Shown: positions 15,839 through 26,428 of the stretch, piece after piece
Layout: each line of letters opens with the position of its first letter
How positions within the stretch are numbered: the stretch's first letter is position 1
Assembly (NCBI RefSeq): GCF_003606385.1
Contig: NZ_CP032514.1
Coordinates: 806,001 to 870,000 of the forward strand
DNA: 64,000 bases
DNA from: Actinomyces lilanjuaniae
GTDB lineage: Bacteria > Actinomycetota > Actinomycetes > Actinomycetales > Actinomycetaceae
Direction: 5' to 3'
The notes under the pieces: model-generated
What the model was told of the DNA's origin: nothing
Database searches by the model: none
The model's input: the letters and a program-made list of their open reading frames with translations, nothing else
Program-made: the position numbers and the translations under genes

Positions 15839-18238
15839 TCATGTCTGCTCTCGGTCCGAGGAGGGCGAAGGTCGTGAGGGCCTTGAGGGCTGTGTCCCGA
15901 CAGTGCGCGGGACCTGCGGAAGCTCGGCGGCGGGAGCCCGGCGGGGCACGATACGCACCTCGACCGCCTTGACCACCGCCCACAGCTCCTGGTCGGCCTC
16001 GATTCCTAGGTCGGTCACGGCCCCTGCTGTCACGGTGGCTCTCAGCCGCTGGCCCGCAGCGACCTCGACCTGCACCTCCACCAGGGCGCCGACACGCTCC
16101 AGGCTCCTCACCGTCCCGGCCAGCACGTTACGAGGGCTGCCCTGGGGGGCGTTGCGGTAGAGGGCGACCGCGTCGGGCGGTACGAGGGCCGTACCCGGTA
16201 GGCCCGGCTGGAAGCCCTCGATCGCCTCCTCGGGTCGTCCGTGGACGATGGTGCGAGGGCCGTGTCCGGGCCACTGTCCAGACCCCTGCTCGGACCTCTG
16301 CTCAGCGGTCCACTCTGCTGTGGCAGCAGCATGGACGGCACCTGTACGAGAAGTCGGCTCGCTGTCCGGTACCGTGGCTGGATGTGTGGCTGGACCAGCA
16401 CTCAGCTCCACCGCCGGGGCCTGCGGCGACCCCGCCAGGGTCCCGGTCAGCACTGCCGTGCCGGTCAGGCGCGCGGTGAAGTCGGAACCAGGACACGACA
16501 GCACATGGTCCGTCTCACCTGTCTCAACCACCCGCCCCTGCTCCAGGACGACGACAGTGTCGGCCAGCGCTGCGACGTCCACGACGTCGTGGGTCACCAG
16601 GAGCACAGTCAGGCCCTCCTCCCGCGCGCGTCGGGACACCAGGTGGCGCAGCTCCTGGCGGGCGGATACGTCCAGGGAGGCTGTCGGCTCGTCCAGGATG
16701 AGGACCCGCGGCCGGATGGCCAGTGCACGGGCCAGGGCCACCCGGGCCGCCTGCCCGCCGGAGAGAGTCCCGCACGGGCGGTCGGCCAGGTGGGCCGCAC
16801 CGACGGCGGCGAGCTCGGAGCGGGCCAGGCTGCGAGCCTCGCCGCGCGGCAGCCCCCGGCAGCGGGGGCCGAAGGCCACGTTGTCCAGCACGCACATGTG
16901 GGGGAACAGCGTCGGCGCCTGGCCGAGCAGCGCTACCTCCCGGCGCCCCGCAGCCACGAAGTCCTCGGGCCCGTCCAGGATCCTGCCGCCCAGGGACACT
17001 CTTCCGGCCGTGGCGTCCAGCAGCCCGGCGGCCACGGCGCACACCGTGGACTTACCTGAGCCGTTGGGACCCAGGAGTGCCGTGACTCTCCCGGCGGGCG
17101 CGAGCAGGTTGACGACGACGTCGCGCTCAGGGGAGGAGAAGACCACCTCCAGGTCCTCCCCGCGGCTGGTTGAGACGCCGGAGCCGGGACCGGGGCCGAC
17201 GGTGGTGCTGCGGGTGGCGGCGGGACAGGTGCCGTTGCTGTCAGGGGTGCTGCGGGTGGCGTCAGAGGTGGCGGTGCTGGTACTGATGGGGGCGTCGCAC
17301 GGGTCAGGCCTCTCAGCGCCTGGGGGTGGCCAGGTGCGGGTTGCCCGGGCTCCTGCGCCTGGGCAGGCGGCTGCGAGCAGGCGGTCCCAGCGCAGGGTGG
17401 TCGCGCCCACCACCGCGAAGGACACGGCGATGAGGAGCACCGCCAGGGCCAGGGCCGTGGGGGTGTCGCTCTCCCGGGCCAGGTAGATGGCCAGGGGCAT
17501 GGTGCGTGTGACCCCCTCCCGGGACCCGGCGAAGGCGAGGGTTGCCCCGAACTCGCCCAGGCTGCGCCCCAGGGCCAGCGCGGTGCCCCGGGCCAGCGCC
17601 GGTGCCACCAGGGGCAGGGTGATGCTCAGCAGGACCCGCCAGGGCCCGGCCCCCAGGGTGCGTGCCACCGTCTCCGGCCGGGTGTCGCGGGTGCGCAGCG
17701 CCGCCTCCAGGGTTACCACCAGGTAGGGCAGGGAGACGAACACCTGGGCGATGACCACCGCCGTCGTGGAGAAGGCGACACCCACCCCCCAGGCCTCCAG
17801 CCGCGCGCCCAGCAGGCCACGCCGTCCCAGGGTAGACAGCAGGGCGATCCCGGCTACCACCGGCGGCATGGTCATGGGTAGGACCGCCAGCACCCGGGCC
17901 AGGCGCACCCCCGGCCACTGCCGGGCCAGCACCAGGGCCAGAGGCACTCCCAGCACCACGCAGGCCGCGGTGGAGGCCAGGCAGGTGCGCAGGGACAGCA
18001 GCAGGGCGCTACGGGCGCTGTCGGAGGCGAGCAGGTGCGGCAGCTGGCCCCAGCTGACCCGGCTGCCTAGGCCCAGCAGGGGCAGGGAGAGGGCGCAGGC
18101 GCCTGCCAGCGCCAGGAGCACGACGATGGTAGGCAGGGGGGTGCGACCCGTGCGGGGGCGCCGGGGGAGGAGGCGACGGGGGCCGGTGCCTGGTCGGTGG
18201 TCGGGAGCCGCTTGTGCCCGCCGGAGGAGAGGGCTCAC
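15839..18238 (-). CDS. modBC: Molybdate ABC transporter, fused permease-ATPase ModB-ModC with Mop domain
   Basis: One uninterrupted 799-residue frame joins permease and ATPase. Residues 1 to about 300 are the ModB permease, with several membrane spans and the EAA-type loop (TLGAGPWRVLLSITLPLVAP). A Ser/Thr/Pro linker follows. ModC, from about residue 350, has Walker A GPNGSGKST, signature LSGGQAARVALARAL, Walker B RVLILDEPTASLD and switch THD. The C-terminus carries a single TOBE/Mop domain (SPRNVLAGTVRSLERVGAL, VTAGAVTDLG) that binds oxyanion. GTG 18238 shares a base with the modA stop (TAGTG), so translation is coupled. Permease-ATPase fusions for molybdate are known but uncommon. Position behind narGHJI and before moeZ ties import to nitrate reductase assembly. 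Confidence 0.93.
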   Translation of the reverse strand: MSPLLRRAQAAPDHRPGTGPRRLLPRRPRTGRTPLPTIVVLLALAGACALSLPLLGLGSRVSWGQLPHLLASDSARSALLLSLRTCLASTAACVVLGVPLALVLARQWPGVRLARVLAVLPMTMPPVVAGIALLSTLGRRGLLGARLEAWGVGVAFSTTAVVIAQVFVSLPYLVVTLEAALRTRDTRPETVARTLGAGPWRVLLSITLPLVAPALARGTALALGRSLGEFGATLAFAGSREGVTRTMPLAIYLARESDTPTALALAVLLIAVSFAVVGATTLRWDRLLAAACPGAGARATRTWPPPGAERPDPCDAPISTSTATSDATRSTPDSNGTCPAATRSTTVGPGPGSGVSTSRGEDLEVVFSSPERDVVVNLLAPAGRVTALLGPNGSGKSTVCAVAAGLLDATAGRVSLGGRILDGPEDFVAAGRREVALLGQAPTLFPHMCVLDNVAFGPRCRGLPRGEARSLARSELAAVGAAHLADRPCGTLSGGQAARVALARALAIRPRVLILDEPTASLDVSARQELRHLVSRRAREEGLTVLLVTHDVVDVAALADTVVVLEQGRVVETGETDHVLSCPGSDFTARLTGTAVLTGTLAGSPQAPAVELSAGPATHPATVPDSEPTSRTGAVHAAATAEWTAEQRSEQGSGQWPGHGPRTIVHGRPEEAIEGFQPGLPGTALVPPDAVALYRNAPQGSPRNVLAGTVRSLERVGALVEVQVEVAAGQRLRATVTAGAVTDLGIEADQELWAVVKAVEVRIVPRRAPAAELPQVPRTVGTQPSRPSRPSPSSDREQT

Positions 18239-19284
18239 TACTGCCCGGCTGGTGAGGACTCGGAGGAAGCGGGTGGGGCTGTCCCCGGGGCGGCCTGGGA
18301 GGTGCCAGCGGGCGGGGAGGCCTCGGTGCTGGCAGTGGTGCTGGAAGTGTCCCCGGGGCTGGCGGAGGCTCCGGGGGCGTCGGACTCCCCGGACCCGGCT
18401 GGCTCCTCAGGGCTGCTGTTCCCGGGTGCCCCGAACCCGTAGTCAGCCAGGACGGCTTGTCCCTCCTCTCCCGTGACGGCGTCGATGAAGACCTGGGCGG
18501 CCTGCGGGTTGGAGGTCTGTGAGGTGGTGGCGACGGGGTAGTGGTTGACGACCCCGTTGTCGGGGACGTCGAGGCGCTCCACGCCGACGGCCGCGGCGGC
18601 GTCGGTGGCGTAGACGATGCCCGCCTCGGCCTCACCGCTCTCCACCTTGCCGCGCACGTCGGTGACCTTCTGCTCCTGCGAGACCGGGTCCAGGGTCACG
18701 CCCAGGGCCTCGGCCAGCCTGACGGTGGCCTCCCCGCAGGGGACCTCGGGGGCGCAGACCACCAGGTCAGCCCCATCCAGGGAGGAGTCCAGGCCGGTGA
18801 CGTCCGCCGGGTTGCCCTCCGGGACGATGAGGGCAAGCACATTGGTGGCGAACTCGGTGGGCTCACCCACCAGGGACTGGGAGACGGCGTCCTCCATGGT
18901 GGTGGTGCTGGCGGTGGCCAGGACGTCGGCGGGAGCGCCTTGGGCCAGGGAGGCTACCAGGTCCTGGGAGCCCTGGAAGTCGAAAGTGAGAGTCAGGCCC
19001 GGGTTGTCCTCCTCCACCGCGGCTCCGATCTCCTCGAAGGCCTCCTGGAGGGAGGCGGCAGCCAGGACGGTCAGCTCTGCGGAGGCGGCGGTCGCGGAGG
19101 ATCCTGTCTGGGTAGCCGTGTCCGTGGCTGCCTGGGGTCCCTCGGCGGGTCCTGCACAGGCGGCCAGCAAGACAGTGGCGAGGTAGGCGGCGGCCAGCCG
19201 GATCGTGGCTGCCACAGCCGCTGGGCGGGCGGTGCGGGCCGTGGCGCGCACGGTAGCGTGGACGGGTTGGGAGGCTGGGCTCAT
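18238..19284 (-). CDS. modA: Molybdate-binding lipoprotein ModA
   Basis: This is the extracytoplasmic oxyanion receptor feeding ModBC. ATG 19284 was chosen over GTG 19299 because GAGGT lies seven bases ahead. It has 348 residues with a signal peptide ending in a lipobox, LLAAC (lipidated Cys at about 43). The family core follows: ELTVLAAASLQEAFEEIG, DFQGSQDLVASLAQGAPADV, CAPEVPCGEATVRLAEALG and IVYATDAAAA, with ligand Ser/Thr residues at the expected places. After the normal ModA end (VLADYGFGAPG) there is an unusual tail of about 60 residues, rich in Ser, Pro, Ala and Gly, of no known function. The start is 7 bp after narI and the gene clearly belongs to the nar transcript. Confidence 0.92.
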   Translation of the reverse strand: MSPASQPVHATVRATARTARPAAVAATIRLAAAYLATVLLAACAGPAEGPQAATDTATQTGSSATAASAELTVLAAASLQEAFEEIGAAVEEDNPGLTLTFDFQGSQDLVASLAQGAPADVLATASTTTMEDAVSQSLVGEPTEFATNVLALIVPEGNPADVTGLDSSLDGADLVVCAPEVPCGEATVRLAEALGVTLDPVSQEQKVTDVRGKVESGEAEAGIVYATDAAAAVGVERLDVPDNGVVNHYPVATTSQTSNPQAAQVFIDAVTGEEGQAVLADYGFGAPGNSSPEEPAGSGESDAPGASASPGDTSSTTASTEASPPAGTSQAAPGTAPPASSESSPAGQ

Positions 19285-19291
19285 GGAGACC

Positions 19292-20077
19292 TCAGGCACC
19301 CTGGGAGGGGGCGATGTCGTTGGCCCCCTGGTTGCCCGTGCCCTGAGTGCGCACTAGTGCCCAGCCCCGGCGCTGGGAGGGCGTGGCGGTAGCCTCACGG
19401 GAGCGGTAGACCACGTAGGGGCGGGTCGTGTAGCCCACGGGTGCTGACACCGCGTGGACCAGGCGGGTGAAGGGCCAGATTGCCAGCAGCAGGAGGCCAG
19501 CCACCACGTGGAGCTTGAAGGACAGGGGGACCTCTGCCATGAGAGCCGGCTGGGGCTGGAAGACCAGCACCGAGCGCAGCCAGGGGCTGATTGTCTCCCG
19601 GTAGTTGTAGCCGTGGGCGTCCAGGAGCTGGTTGGTTACTGTGGCGAAGGTGCCCAGGAGCACCGGGACGGTGAGGAAGCAGTACATGACGACGTCGTTG
19701 CGGGTGGTGGCCAGACGTACGGACCTGACCACTACCCGGCGGTAGATGAGGCCCACGAGCCCCAGGATCGTCAGTACCGCCGCTAAGGTGCCCAGGTAGG
19801 TGGCGCCCAGGTGGTAGACGTGCTGGCTCACCCCCACCGCCTCGGTCCAGGAGCTGGGCACCATGAGGCCCACCAGGTGGCCGCCGATAATCATGAGGAA
19901 GCCCAGGTGGAAGACGGGGGAGGCTAGGCGCAGTATCCGCGACTCGTTCCACTGGGAGGACCGTGAGGTCCACCCGAACTGGTCGGTCCGCCAGCGCCAG
20001 ACCATGCCCGCCACCAGGAGGACCAGGCAGGCGTAGGGCAGCGCCACCCACACGAGGTTCTGCTCGACCGGGCTCAT
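19292..20077 (-). CDS. narI: Respiratory nitrate reductase gamma subunit NarI (cytochrome b)
   Basis: NarI is the membrane diheme cytochrome b that oxidises menaquinol and passes electrons to NarH. It has 261 residues with five hydrophobic spans and the heme-ligand histidines in VFHLGFLMIIGGHLVGL, HVYHLGATYLG and SFKLHVVAGLLLLAIWPFTRLVHAV. The last reproduces the conserved NarI C-terminal signature. ATG 20077 overlaps the narJ stop by four bases (ATGA). Slightly longer than typical, it has a polar C-terminal tail after VYRSRE. It is the fourth gene of a compact narGHJI unit and is followed after a few bases by modA. Confidence 0.96.
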   Translation of the reverse strand: MSPVEQNLVWVALPYACLVLLVAGMVWRWRTDQFGWTSRSSQWNESRILRLASPVFHLGFLMIIGGHLVGLMVPSSWTEAVGVSQHVYHLGATYLGTLAAVLTILGLVGLIYRRVVVRSVRLATTRNDVVMYCFLTVPVLLGTFATVTNQLLDAHGYNYRETISPWLRSVLVFQPQPALMAEVPLSFKLHVVAGLLLLAIWPFTRLVHAVSAPVGYTTRPYVVYRSREATATPSQRRGWALVRTQGTGNQGANDIAPSQGA

Positions 20078-20871
20078 GTCAGGACCTCCTGGCGGGGTGA
20101 TCGTGTACGCGGGGAGTGGGGTCCGGTGTCGGCCTCGGCGGCGGGGTAGGACACCGGCAGGGTGGGGAAGGGGAGCATATCCGTGACACCGACGGTCTCC
20201 GTGGGCGGCCCGGCCGCGACCAGGGCCTGCACCCGGGCGGCGGTGGCCTCGTCAACGGGAGGCAGCGTCATGGACACCGCCTCCACCAGGTCGGCGTAGG
20301 GGGAGCCGATGTCCGTCAGGGCCGAGCGCAGCACCTCAATGCCCTCGCGGTGGGCGGACAGGAGGACCTGGGCCACCTCGTCGTTGCTGCGGGCGCTGAG
20401 CTCCAGGACCACGGGCAGGTAGTCGGGCAGCTCCTCACCCGACGTACCGGCCATCTCGTAGCCCGTGGCTGCCAGCGCCTGCTTGAAGGCCAGGATGGCC
20501 GCGCCCCGGTGACGGGTGTCGCCCACCGCGTAGTAGGTCAGGTACAGGCAGCAGCGGCGACGGCGGTCAAAGGTCTCTACGTAGTGCTCTGCCATGGTGC
20601 GCTCGCCGTGGCGGCGGGCAGTGTCCACGAAGCGCCTCAGGGGGGCAGCCACGGCCTGGGGCACCGCCTCCGGGCTGCTCGCCAGGGCAGCCTCCACGGC
20701 GTCCAGACGCTGGCTGAGCGCCCCCTCCTGCGGGTAGTCCAGGAGGAGGGAGGCGGCCATGTGGACGATGGAACGCCCGGTGGCGTCCAGCGCGACCACC
20801 GGCGGGGGCTGGAGCACCCGGGGGGCACGGACGAAGGGGGCCGCACCTGCTGTGCCACCTCTGCCCGCCAT
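20074..20871 (-). CDS. narJ: Nitrate reductase assembly chaperone NarJ
   Basis: This is a cytoplasmic TorD-family chaperone that holds NarGH until molybdenum cofactor is inserted and it docks on NarI. It has 265 residues from ATG 20871, one base after the narH stop; a longer frame exists but only overlaps narH. Family hallmarks are the helical core with LLLDYPQEGALSQRLDAVE, HYVETFDRRRRCCLYLTYYA (the most conserved NarJ motif) and LPDYLPVVLELSA. The Pro-rich C-terminus is variable in this family. Its overlap with narI and tight spacing to narH indicate co-translation. Confidence 0.95.
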   Translation of the reverse strand: MAGRGGTAGAAPFVRAPRVLQPPPVVALDATGRSIVHMAASLLLDYPQEGALSQRLDAVEAALASSPEAVPQAVAAPLRRFVDTARRHGERTMAEHYVETFDRRRRCCLYLTYYAVGDTRHRGAAILAFKQALAATGYEMAGTSGEELPDYLPVVLELSARSNDEVAQVLLSAHREGIEVLRSALTDIGSPYADLVEAVSMTLPPVDEATAARVQALVAAGPPTETVGVTDMLPFPTLPVSYPAAEADTGPHSPRTRSPRQEVLT

Positions 20872-20872
20872 G

Positions 20873-22582
20873 TCAGGACTCCCCGCCCGGCGTCGTCGGC
20901 GCTGCTGCGCTTGCGCCCGGCGCCGCAGACACACCTGCGGCGGTGCCCGTGGCGGGGACGTCGGTGCCGATTGGCCGGGGCACGCCCACCGGGGAGGTGC
21001 CCGGGCCTGCGGCGGGGACCGGCTCCCTCCTGATGGTGGGCACAGGTAGAGTCACCCTGGTAGCCCCGGACGCGCCGTGGAAGGAGGCGACGTCGGAGCC
21101 GCAGCCTGCGGGAGCACCCTCGCCCAGCAGCAGGCGCACGTCGTGGTCCGCGCCCTCCACCCCGGCCATGCCCCGGGGCACCTCCGGCTTGGCAGTAGGG
21201 ATGACGTAGCGGTCGTCGTACTTGGCGATGGCCAGCAGCCGGTACATGGACTCCAGGCGCTGGGCATCCAGGCCCACGCTGGTGGCGATGGCCGGGTCCG
21301 GCTCGCGGTCTAGGCGGACCTCGCGCATGTGGGAGCGCATGGCGGCCAGGCGCCGTAGCACCAGCTCCACCGTGTTGGTCTCACCCGCCGTGAACAGACC
21401 TGCCAGGTACTCCAGAGGGATACGCATCTCGGAGACGGCGGTCAGCAGGACCTTGTGGTCCTCCCCGTCCAGGCCTGCCGCTGCTACCTCGTCCACAATG
21501 GGGGACAGGGGCGGGATGTACCAGACCATAGGCATGGTCCGGTACTCCGGATGCAGGGGCAGGGCTACCTCGTAGGTGTCGATAAGGTCCCACACGGGGG
21601 AGGCCTGGGCGGCCTCGATCCAGCTGTCGGGAACACCCTGTGCCCGGGCCCCGGCCACGACCTGCGGGTCGTGGGGGTCCAGCAGGATCTCCCGCTGGGC
21701 GGCGTAGAGGTCCTGGGGGTCCTTGACGGCGGCCGCCTGGGAGACCCGGTCGGCGTCGTAGAGGAGGACGCCCAGGTAGCGCAGGCGCCCCACGCAGGTC
21801 TCGGAGCACACCGTGGGCTCGCCTATCTCCAGGCGCGGGTAGCACAGGGTGCACTTCTCCGCCTTGCCGGTGGCGTGGTTGAAGTAGACCTTCTTGTAGG
21901 GGCAGGCTGACACGCACATGCGCCACCCGCGGCAGGCGTCCTGGTCTACCAGGACGATGCCGTCCTCGGTGCGCTTGTACATGGCGCCGGAGGGGCAGGC
22001 CGCCACGCAGGTGGGGTTGAGGCAGTGCTCGCAGATGCGCGGCAGGTAGAACATGAAGGCGGACTCGATGTCCGTGCGCACCTTGGTGCTCATGCCGGCC
22101 AGGACCGGGTCCTCCGACAGCGTCTCGGTGGAGCCGCCCAGGTCGTCGTCCCAGTTGGGTCCCCACTCGATGGTGGGGATGTACTCGCCCGTCAGCTGGG
22201 AGCGGGCCCGGGCCACCGGGACGGTGGGGGAGTCCTTGGGGGCCGACAGCAGGCGGTCGTACTCGTAGGTCCAGGGCTCGTAGTAGTCCTCGACCGTGGG
22301 CATGTCCGGGTTGGCGAAGATCTGGGCCAGCCGACGCAGACGACCCCCGGAGCGCGGCCGCAGGCGCCCGCTGGCGGTGCGCTCCCAGCCGCCGCGCCAC
22401 CGGTCCTGGTCCTCCCAGCCGCGGGGGTAGCCCACGCCCGGCCGGGTCTCCACGTTGTTGAACCACATGTACTCAGTGCCCTCGCGGTTGGTCCAGGCCT
22501 GCTTGCAGGTTACCGAGCAGGTGTGGCAGCCGATGCACTTGTCAAGGTTCATCACCATCGCGATCTGGGCCATGACCTTCAT
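20873..22582 (-). CDS. narH: Respiratory nitrate reductase beta subunit NarH (iron-sulfur)
   Basis: NarH relays electrons from NarI to NarG through one [3Fe-4S] and three [4Fe-4S] clusters on the cytoplasmic face of the membrane. It has 569 residues. Cluster motifs are CIGCHTCSVTC (16-26), CEHCLNPTCVAACP, CRGWRMCVSACP (the Trp that replaces a Cys marks the [3Fe-4S] site) and CTLCYPR with CSETC. The C-terminal region after PRGMAGVEG is an Ala/Pro/Gly-rich extension of about 90 residues, longer than in E. coli NarH. ATG 22582 shares its last base with the narG stop (TGATG), so translation is coupled. Confidence 0.97.
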   Translation of the reverse strand: MKVMAQIAMVMNLDKCIGCHTCSVTCKQAWTNREGTEYMWFNNVETRPGVGYPRGWEDQDRWRGGWERTASGRLRPRSGGRLRRLAQIFANPDMPTVEDYYEPWTYEYDRLLSAPKDSPTVPVARARSQLTGEYIPTIEWGPNWDDDLGGSTETLSEDPVLAGMSTKVRTDIESAFMFYLPRICEHCLNPTCVAACPSGAMYKRTEDGIVLVDQDACRGWRMCVSACPYKKVYFNHATGKAEKCTLCYPRLEIGEPTVCSETCVGRLRYLGVLLYDADRVSQAAAVKDPQDLYAAQREILLDPHDPQVVAGARAQGVPDSWIEAAQASPVWDLIDTYEVALPLHPEYRTMPMVWYIPPLSPIVDEVAAAGLDGEDHKVLLTAVSEMRIPLEYLAGLFTAGETNTVELVLRRLAAMRSHMREVRLDREPDPAIATSVGLDAQRLESMYRLLAIAKYDDRYVIPTAKPEVPRGMAGVEGADHDVRLLLGEGAPAGCGSDVASFHGASGATRVTLPVPTIRREPVPAAGPGTSPVGVPRPIGTDVPATGTAAGVSAAPGASAAAPTTPGGES

Positions 22583-25500
22583 CAGAACGTCACCTCCTGG
22601 TTGCTGCGACGACGGATGAGGGTGACCTCATCGCGGTTGTTGCCCGTGGGGCCGATGTAGTTGAAGGCGTAGGCGAGCTGGCCGTAGCCCCCGGCAAAGT
22701 GGCTGGGCTTGAGCACGATGCGGGTCAGGGAGTTGTGGGTGCCTCCGCGCCTGCCGCTGCGCTCGGTCAGGGGCGTGTTCATGGTGCGTTCCTGGGCGTG
22801 GTGCATGAACACCATGCCCTCGGGGATGCGGTGGGACACGACGGCGCGCGCGGCCACGATGCCGTTGCGGTTGTAGGCCTCGACCCACTCGTTGTCCCGC
22901 ACCCCGATCTTGTCCGCGTCCTGAGGACTCATCCAGATGGTCTGGCCGCCGCGTCCCAGGGTGAGCATGTGGAGGTTGTCGAAGTACTGGGAGTGGATCG
23001 CCCACTTGTTGTGGGCGGTGATGTAGCGCACCGCCACCTGGGCGGTGCCCTCCTGGCTGGTGCCCACTGTGCCGGGAGGGGTCTCTCCGTAGAGGGCGTG
23101 GAAGTCCAGGGGCGGGCGGAAGACGGGCAGGGACTCGCCCATGTCGCGCATCCAGTCGTGATCCAGGTAGTAGTGCATGCGCCCAGTCAGGGTGTGCCAG
23201 GGCTTGGCGTGCTCCACGTTGACCACGAATGCCGAGTAGCGCCTACCCCCGTGCTCAGAGCCGGACCACTCCGGGGAGGTGATGACTCCCTGCGGCTTGG
23301 TGCGGGTGTCCTCAAAGGAGATGATCTTGGCGGCCTCCTCCGCGCTGAGCCCGACCATCTCGGTGCCGGTGCGGGTGGACAGGTCCTGCCACCCCTGGGT
23401 GGCGATGCGCCCGTTGGCCGTGCCCGACAGGGTCAGGATGGCGTCGGCCGCCCGGATGTCGGTGTCGAGGAGGGGGCGGCCTGCTGCCTGGCCCGAGGAG
23501 GAGGTCCCGTGGTTGCGGGCTAGGCGCTCCACCTCGGGGCCGGGCTTGAGCATGATGCCCTTGCAGGGCAGCCCCAGCCTCTCCGCCAGCGGCCCCAGCG
23601 TGTCGAACTTGGCCCGGATCTGGGTGTAGTCGCGCTCGACGGGGACCAGCTTGGGCATGGTCACCCCGGGAACCCACTCGCGGGGCAGGCCGGAGACATC
23701 GCCGTGCGCCATGGTCAGGGCGTCGGGGGTGTCGTGGTTGAGCGGGGCGGCCACGACGTCGGTCTGGGTGCCCAGGTAGCGCGGCGCCCAGGCGGAGATG
23801 AGCCCGGCCAGGTCCTGGAAGATCTGGAAGTCTGTGCGTGCCTCCCACGGCGGGTCGATGGCGGCGTTGAAGGAGTGCACGAAGGGGTGCATGTCCGTGG
23901 AGGAGATGTCGTGCTTCTCGTACCAGGTGGCGGCAGGAAGGACGACGTCGGAGTGCAGCGTGGAGGAGGTGTTGCGGAAGTCTGAGGTCCACAGCAGGTC
24001 CAGCTTGCCCGTGGGTGCCTCCTCCCGCCAGGTCACCGAGACAGGGCGGTCCTCGGGGCGGTCTCGGCGGCGTTCACGTCGTTGTCGGCTCCCAGCATGT
24101 GGCGCATGAAGAACTCGGTGCCCTTGGCCGAGCTGCCCAGCAGGTTGGTGCGCCAGTTGCACACGATGCGGGGGAAGTTCTCCGGGCGTCAGGGTCCTCG
24201 CAGGCGAAGCGCAGGGTGCCCGCCTGGAGCTCCTTGACGACGTAGTCGGCGGGGTCCATGCCCTCGGCCGCCGCCTGCTGGCCCAGCAGCAGGGGAGAGC
24301 GGCTGAAGGTGGGGTAGGACGGGGTCCAGCCGCGCTTCATGGCCTCCACCATGGTGTCGGTGGTGGTCTTGCCCGCCATGGTGCCCGGCCCCAGGGGGGA
24401 GGCCAGTCGCTCGGCGGAGGTGGAGTCGTAGCGCCACTGGTCTGTGGTGAGGTACCAGAATCCCGTGGAGATCATCTGCCGGGCTGGGCGGTGCCAGTCC
24501 AGGGCGAAGGCGTACTGCTGGAAGCCGCAGATGGGGCGGACCTTCTCCTGCCCCACGTAGTGGGCCCAGCCGCCGCCGTTGACGCCCTGGGTGGCACACA
24601 TGGAGGTCAGTGCCAGGATGGTGCGGTAGATCTGGTCTGCGTGGTAGTAGTGGTTGATGCCCGCGCCCATGAGGACCTGAGATCGTCCGCCCGACTCGAC
24701 GGCGTTGAGGGCGAAGTCCCGGGCCACCCTGATCATGGCTGGTCCGGGCACGCCGGTGACCTCGCTGGCCCACGCCGGGGTGGCCGGGACGGTGGCGTCC
24801 TGGTAGCCCTCGGGCCACTGGCCGGGTAGGCCGGGGCGTGCCACCGCGTACTGGGCCAGCAGCAGGTCGTAGACCGTGGTCACCAGCCGGTCGCCCACCC
24901 GGGCGACGGGGACGCCACGGCGCACGACCCCTCCGCCCACGCTTCCCTGGGGAGTCTGCGAGCCCGGCAGGTCGAAGCGGGGCAGGAGCACCTCGGCTGC
25001 CTGCACCGGGAGGTGCGCGGCAGAGGCCGGGTCAGACCCGTCGGCGGGCGGTGCGGACGTCCCGGTCCCGGTGGCACCGGGCTCGTGGAGGTCCAGGATG
25101 CTCATGACCGGGTCCACCCCGTCCATGAGCAGGTTCCACCGGCCCTCGCCCTCGGGGGTGAAGCGGTCCGCCAGGGTCCCGCCTGGGTCGGCCGGGCCGC
25201 GCTGACGGTCCCACACCAGGGGGCGGAACTCGTTCTTCGGTGCGCCCTGGGCCACGCCCTCCACGTCTGAGGCGGTGAGGAACCGCCCGGGCACCAGGCC
25301 GGTGCCGTCAGGTGAGGCCTCCAGGGTGATGAGGAAGGGTGAGTCGGTGTGGCGGCGCATGTAGTCCAGGAAGAAGGGCTCGCGCCTGCCCACGTGGAAC
25401 TCGGAGAGGATGACGTGTCCCATGGCCTGGGCCAGGGCGCCGTCGGTTCCCGGCGCCACCCGCAGCCACTGGTCGGCGAACTTGGTGTTGTCGGCGTAGT

Positions 25501-26428
25501 CGGGGGAGACGGCCACGACCTTCTGGCCGTGGTAGCGGGCCTCGGTCATGAAGTGGGCGTCGGGGGTGCGGGTCAGGGGCAGGTTGGAGCCCCACATGAT
25601 GAGGTACTGGGAGTTGTACCAGTCCCCGGCCTCGGGCACGTCGGTCTGGTCACCGAAGACCTGGGGGGAGGCCGGCGGCAGGTCGGCGTACCAGTCGTAG
25701 AAGGAGAGCATGGTGGCGCCGATGAGTTCGTGGAGGCGGGCCCCGGCACCGTAGGACACCTGGGACATCGCGGGGATGACGGAGAACCCGGCGATACGGT
25801 CCGGCCCCCAGGTACGGATGGTGTGGACGTAGGCGGCGGCCACGATCTCCATGGCCTCCTCCCAGCTCACCCGCACCATGCCGCCCTTACCGCGGGCTGA
25901 CTTGTAGGCCCGGGCCGTGTCCTCCTCGCCGGTGACCTGTGCCCAGGCGGCCACGGCGTCGCCGTCATTGGCGGCCTTGGCGGCACGGAAGGAGTCCAGC
26001 AGGACGCTGCGCACGTAGGGGTAGCGGATGCGGGTGGGGGAGTAGGTGTACCAGGAGAACGCCGCCCCGCGCGGGCAGCCCCGGGGCTCGTACTCGGGCA
26101 TGTCCGGGCCGGTGGTGGGGTAGTCGGTGGCCTGCTTCTCCCAGGTGATGACCCCGTCGGAGACATAGACCTCCCAGGCGCACGACCCGGTGCAGTTGAC
26201 CCCGTGGGTAGAGCGGACCATCCGGTCGTGACTCCACCGGTGCCGGTAGAAGGTGTCGGCGTCGCGCCCGCCCTCCAGGAACAGCCTGCGGGCGTCGGCC
26301 GAGGGCTGTCCCCGGCGCAGGTAGGAGCCCAGGGCGAACAGTCCGGGGACGTTCTCGACCTGGGTGCCGGGTCCGGGGACGGTGGGACGGTTGTCCTGGG
26401 GGCTGCCTGCGGGGCGGGTGATGGTCAT
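22582..26428 (-). pseudogene. narG: Respiratory nitrate reductase alpha subunit NarG, interrupted by two single-base deletions
   Basis: NarG is the Mo-bisMGD catalytic subunit that reduces nitrate to nitrite. ATG 26428 opens a frame whose N-terminal [4Fe-4S] ligands are His75, Cys79 and Cys83 (HGVNCTGSC), with GCPRGAAFSW further on. The Mo-ligand aspartate lies in DWYADLPPASPQVFGDQTDV. This frame fails near 24186, and the C-terminal half (WTSDFRNTSSTLHSDVVLPA to the end at 22582) is in another frame. Adding one base at GGG 24184-24186 and one at GGGG 24055-24058 reconnects a normal sequence (ENFPRIVCNWRTNLLG, EFFMRHMLGADND) with a total near 1283 residues, a usual NarG length. An assembly error is much likelier than loss, since narHJI, narK and Moco genes are intact. 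Confidence 0.9.
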
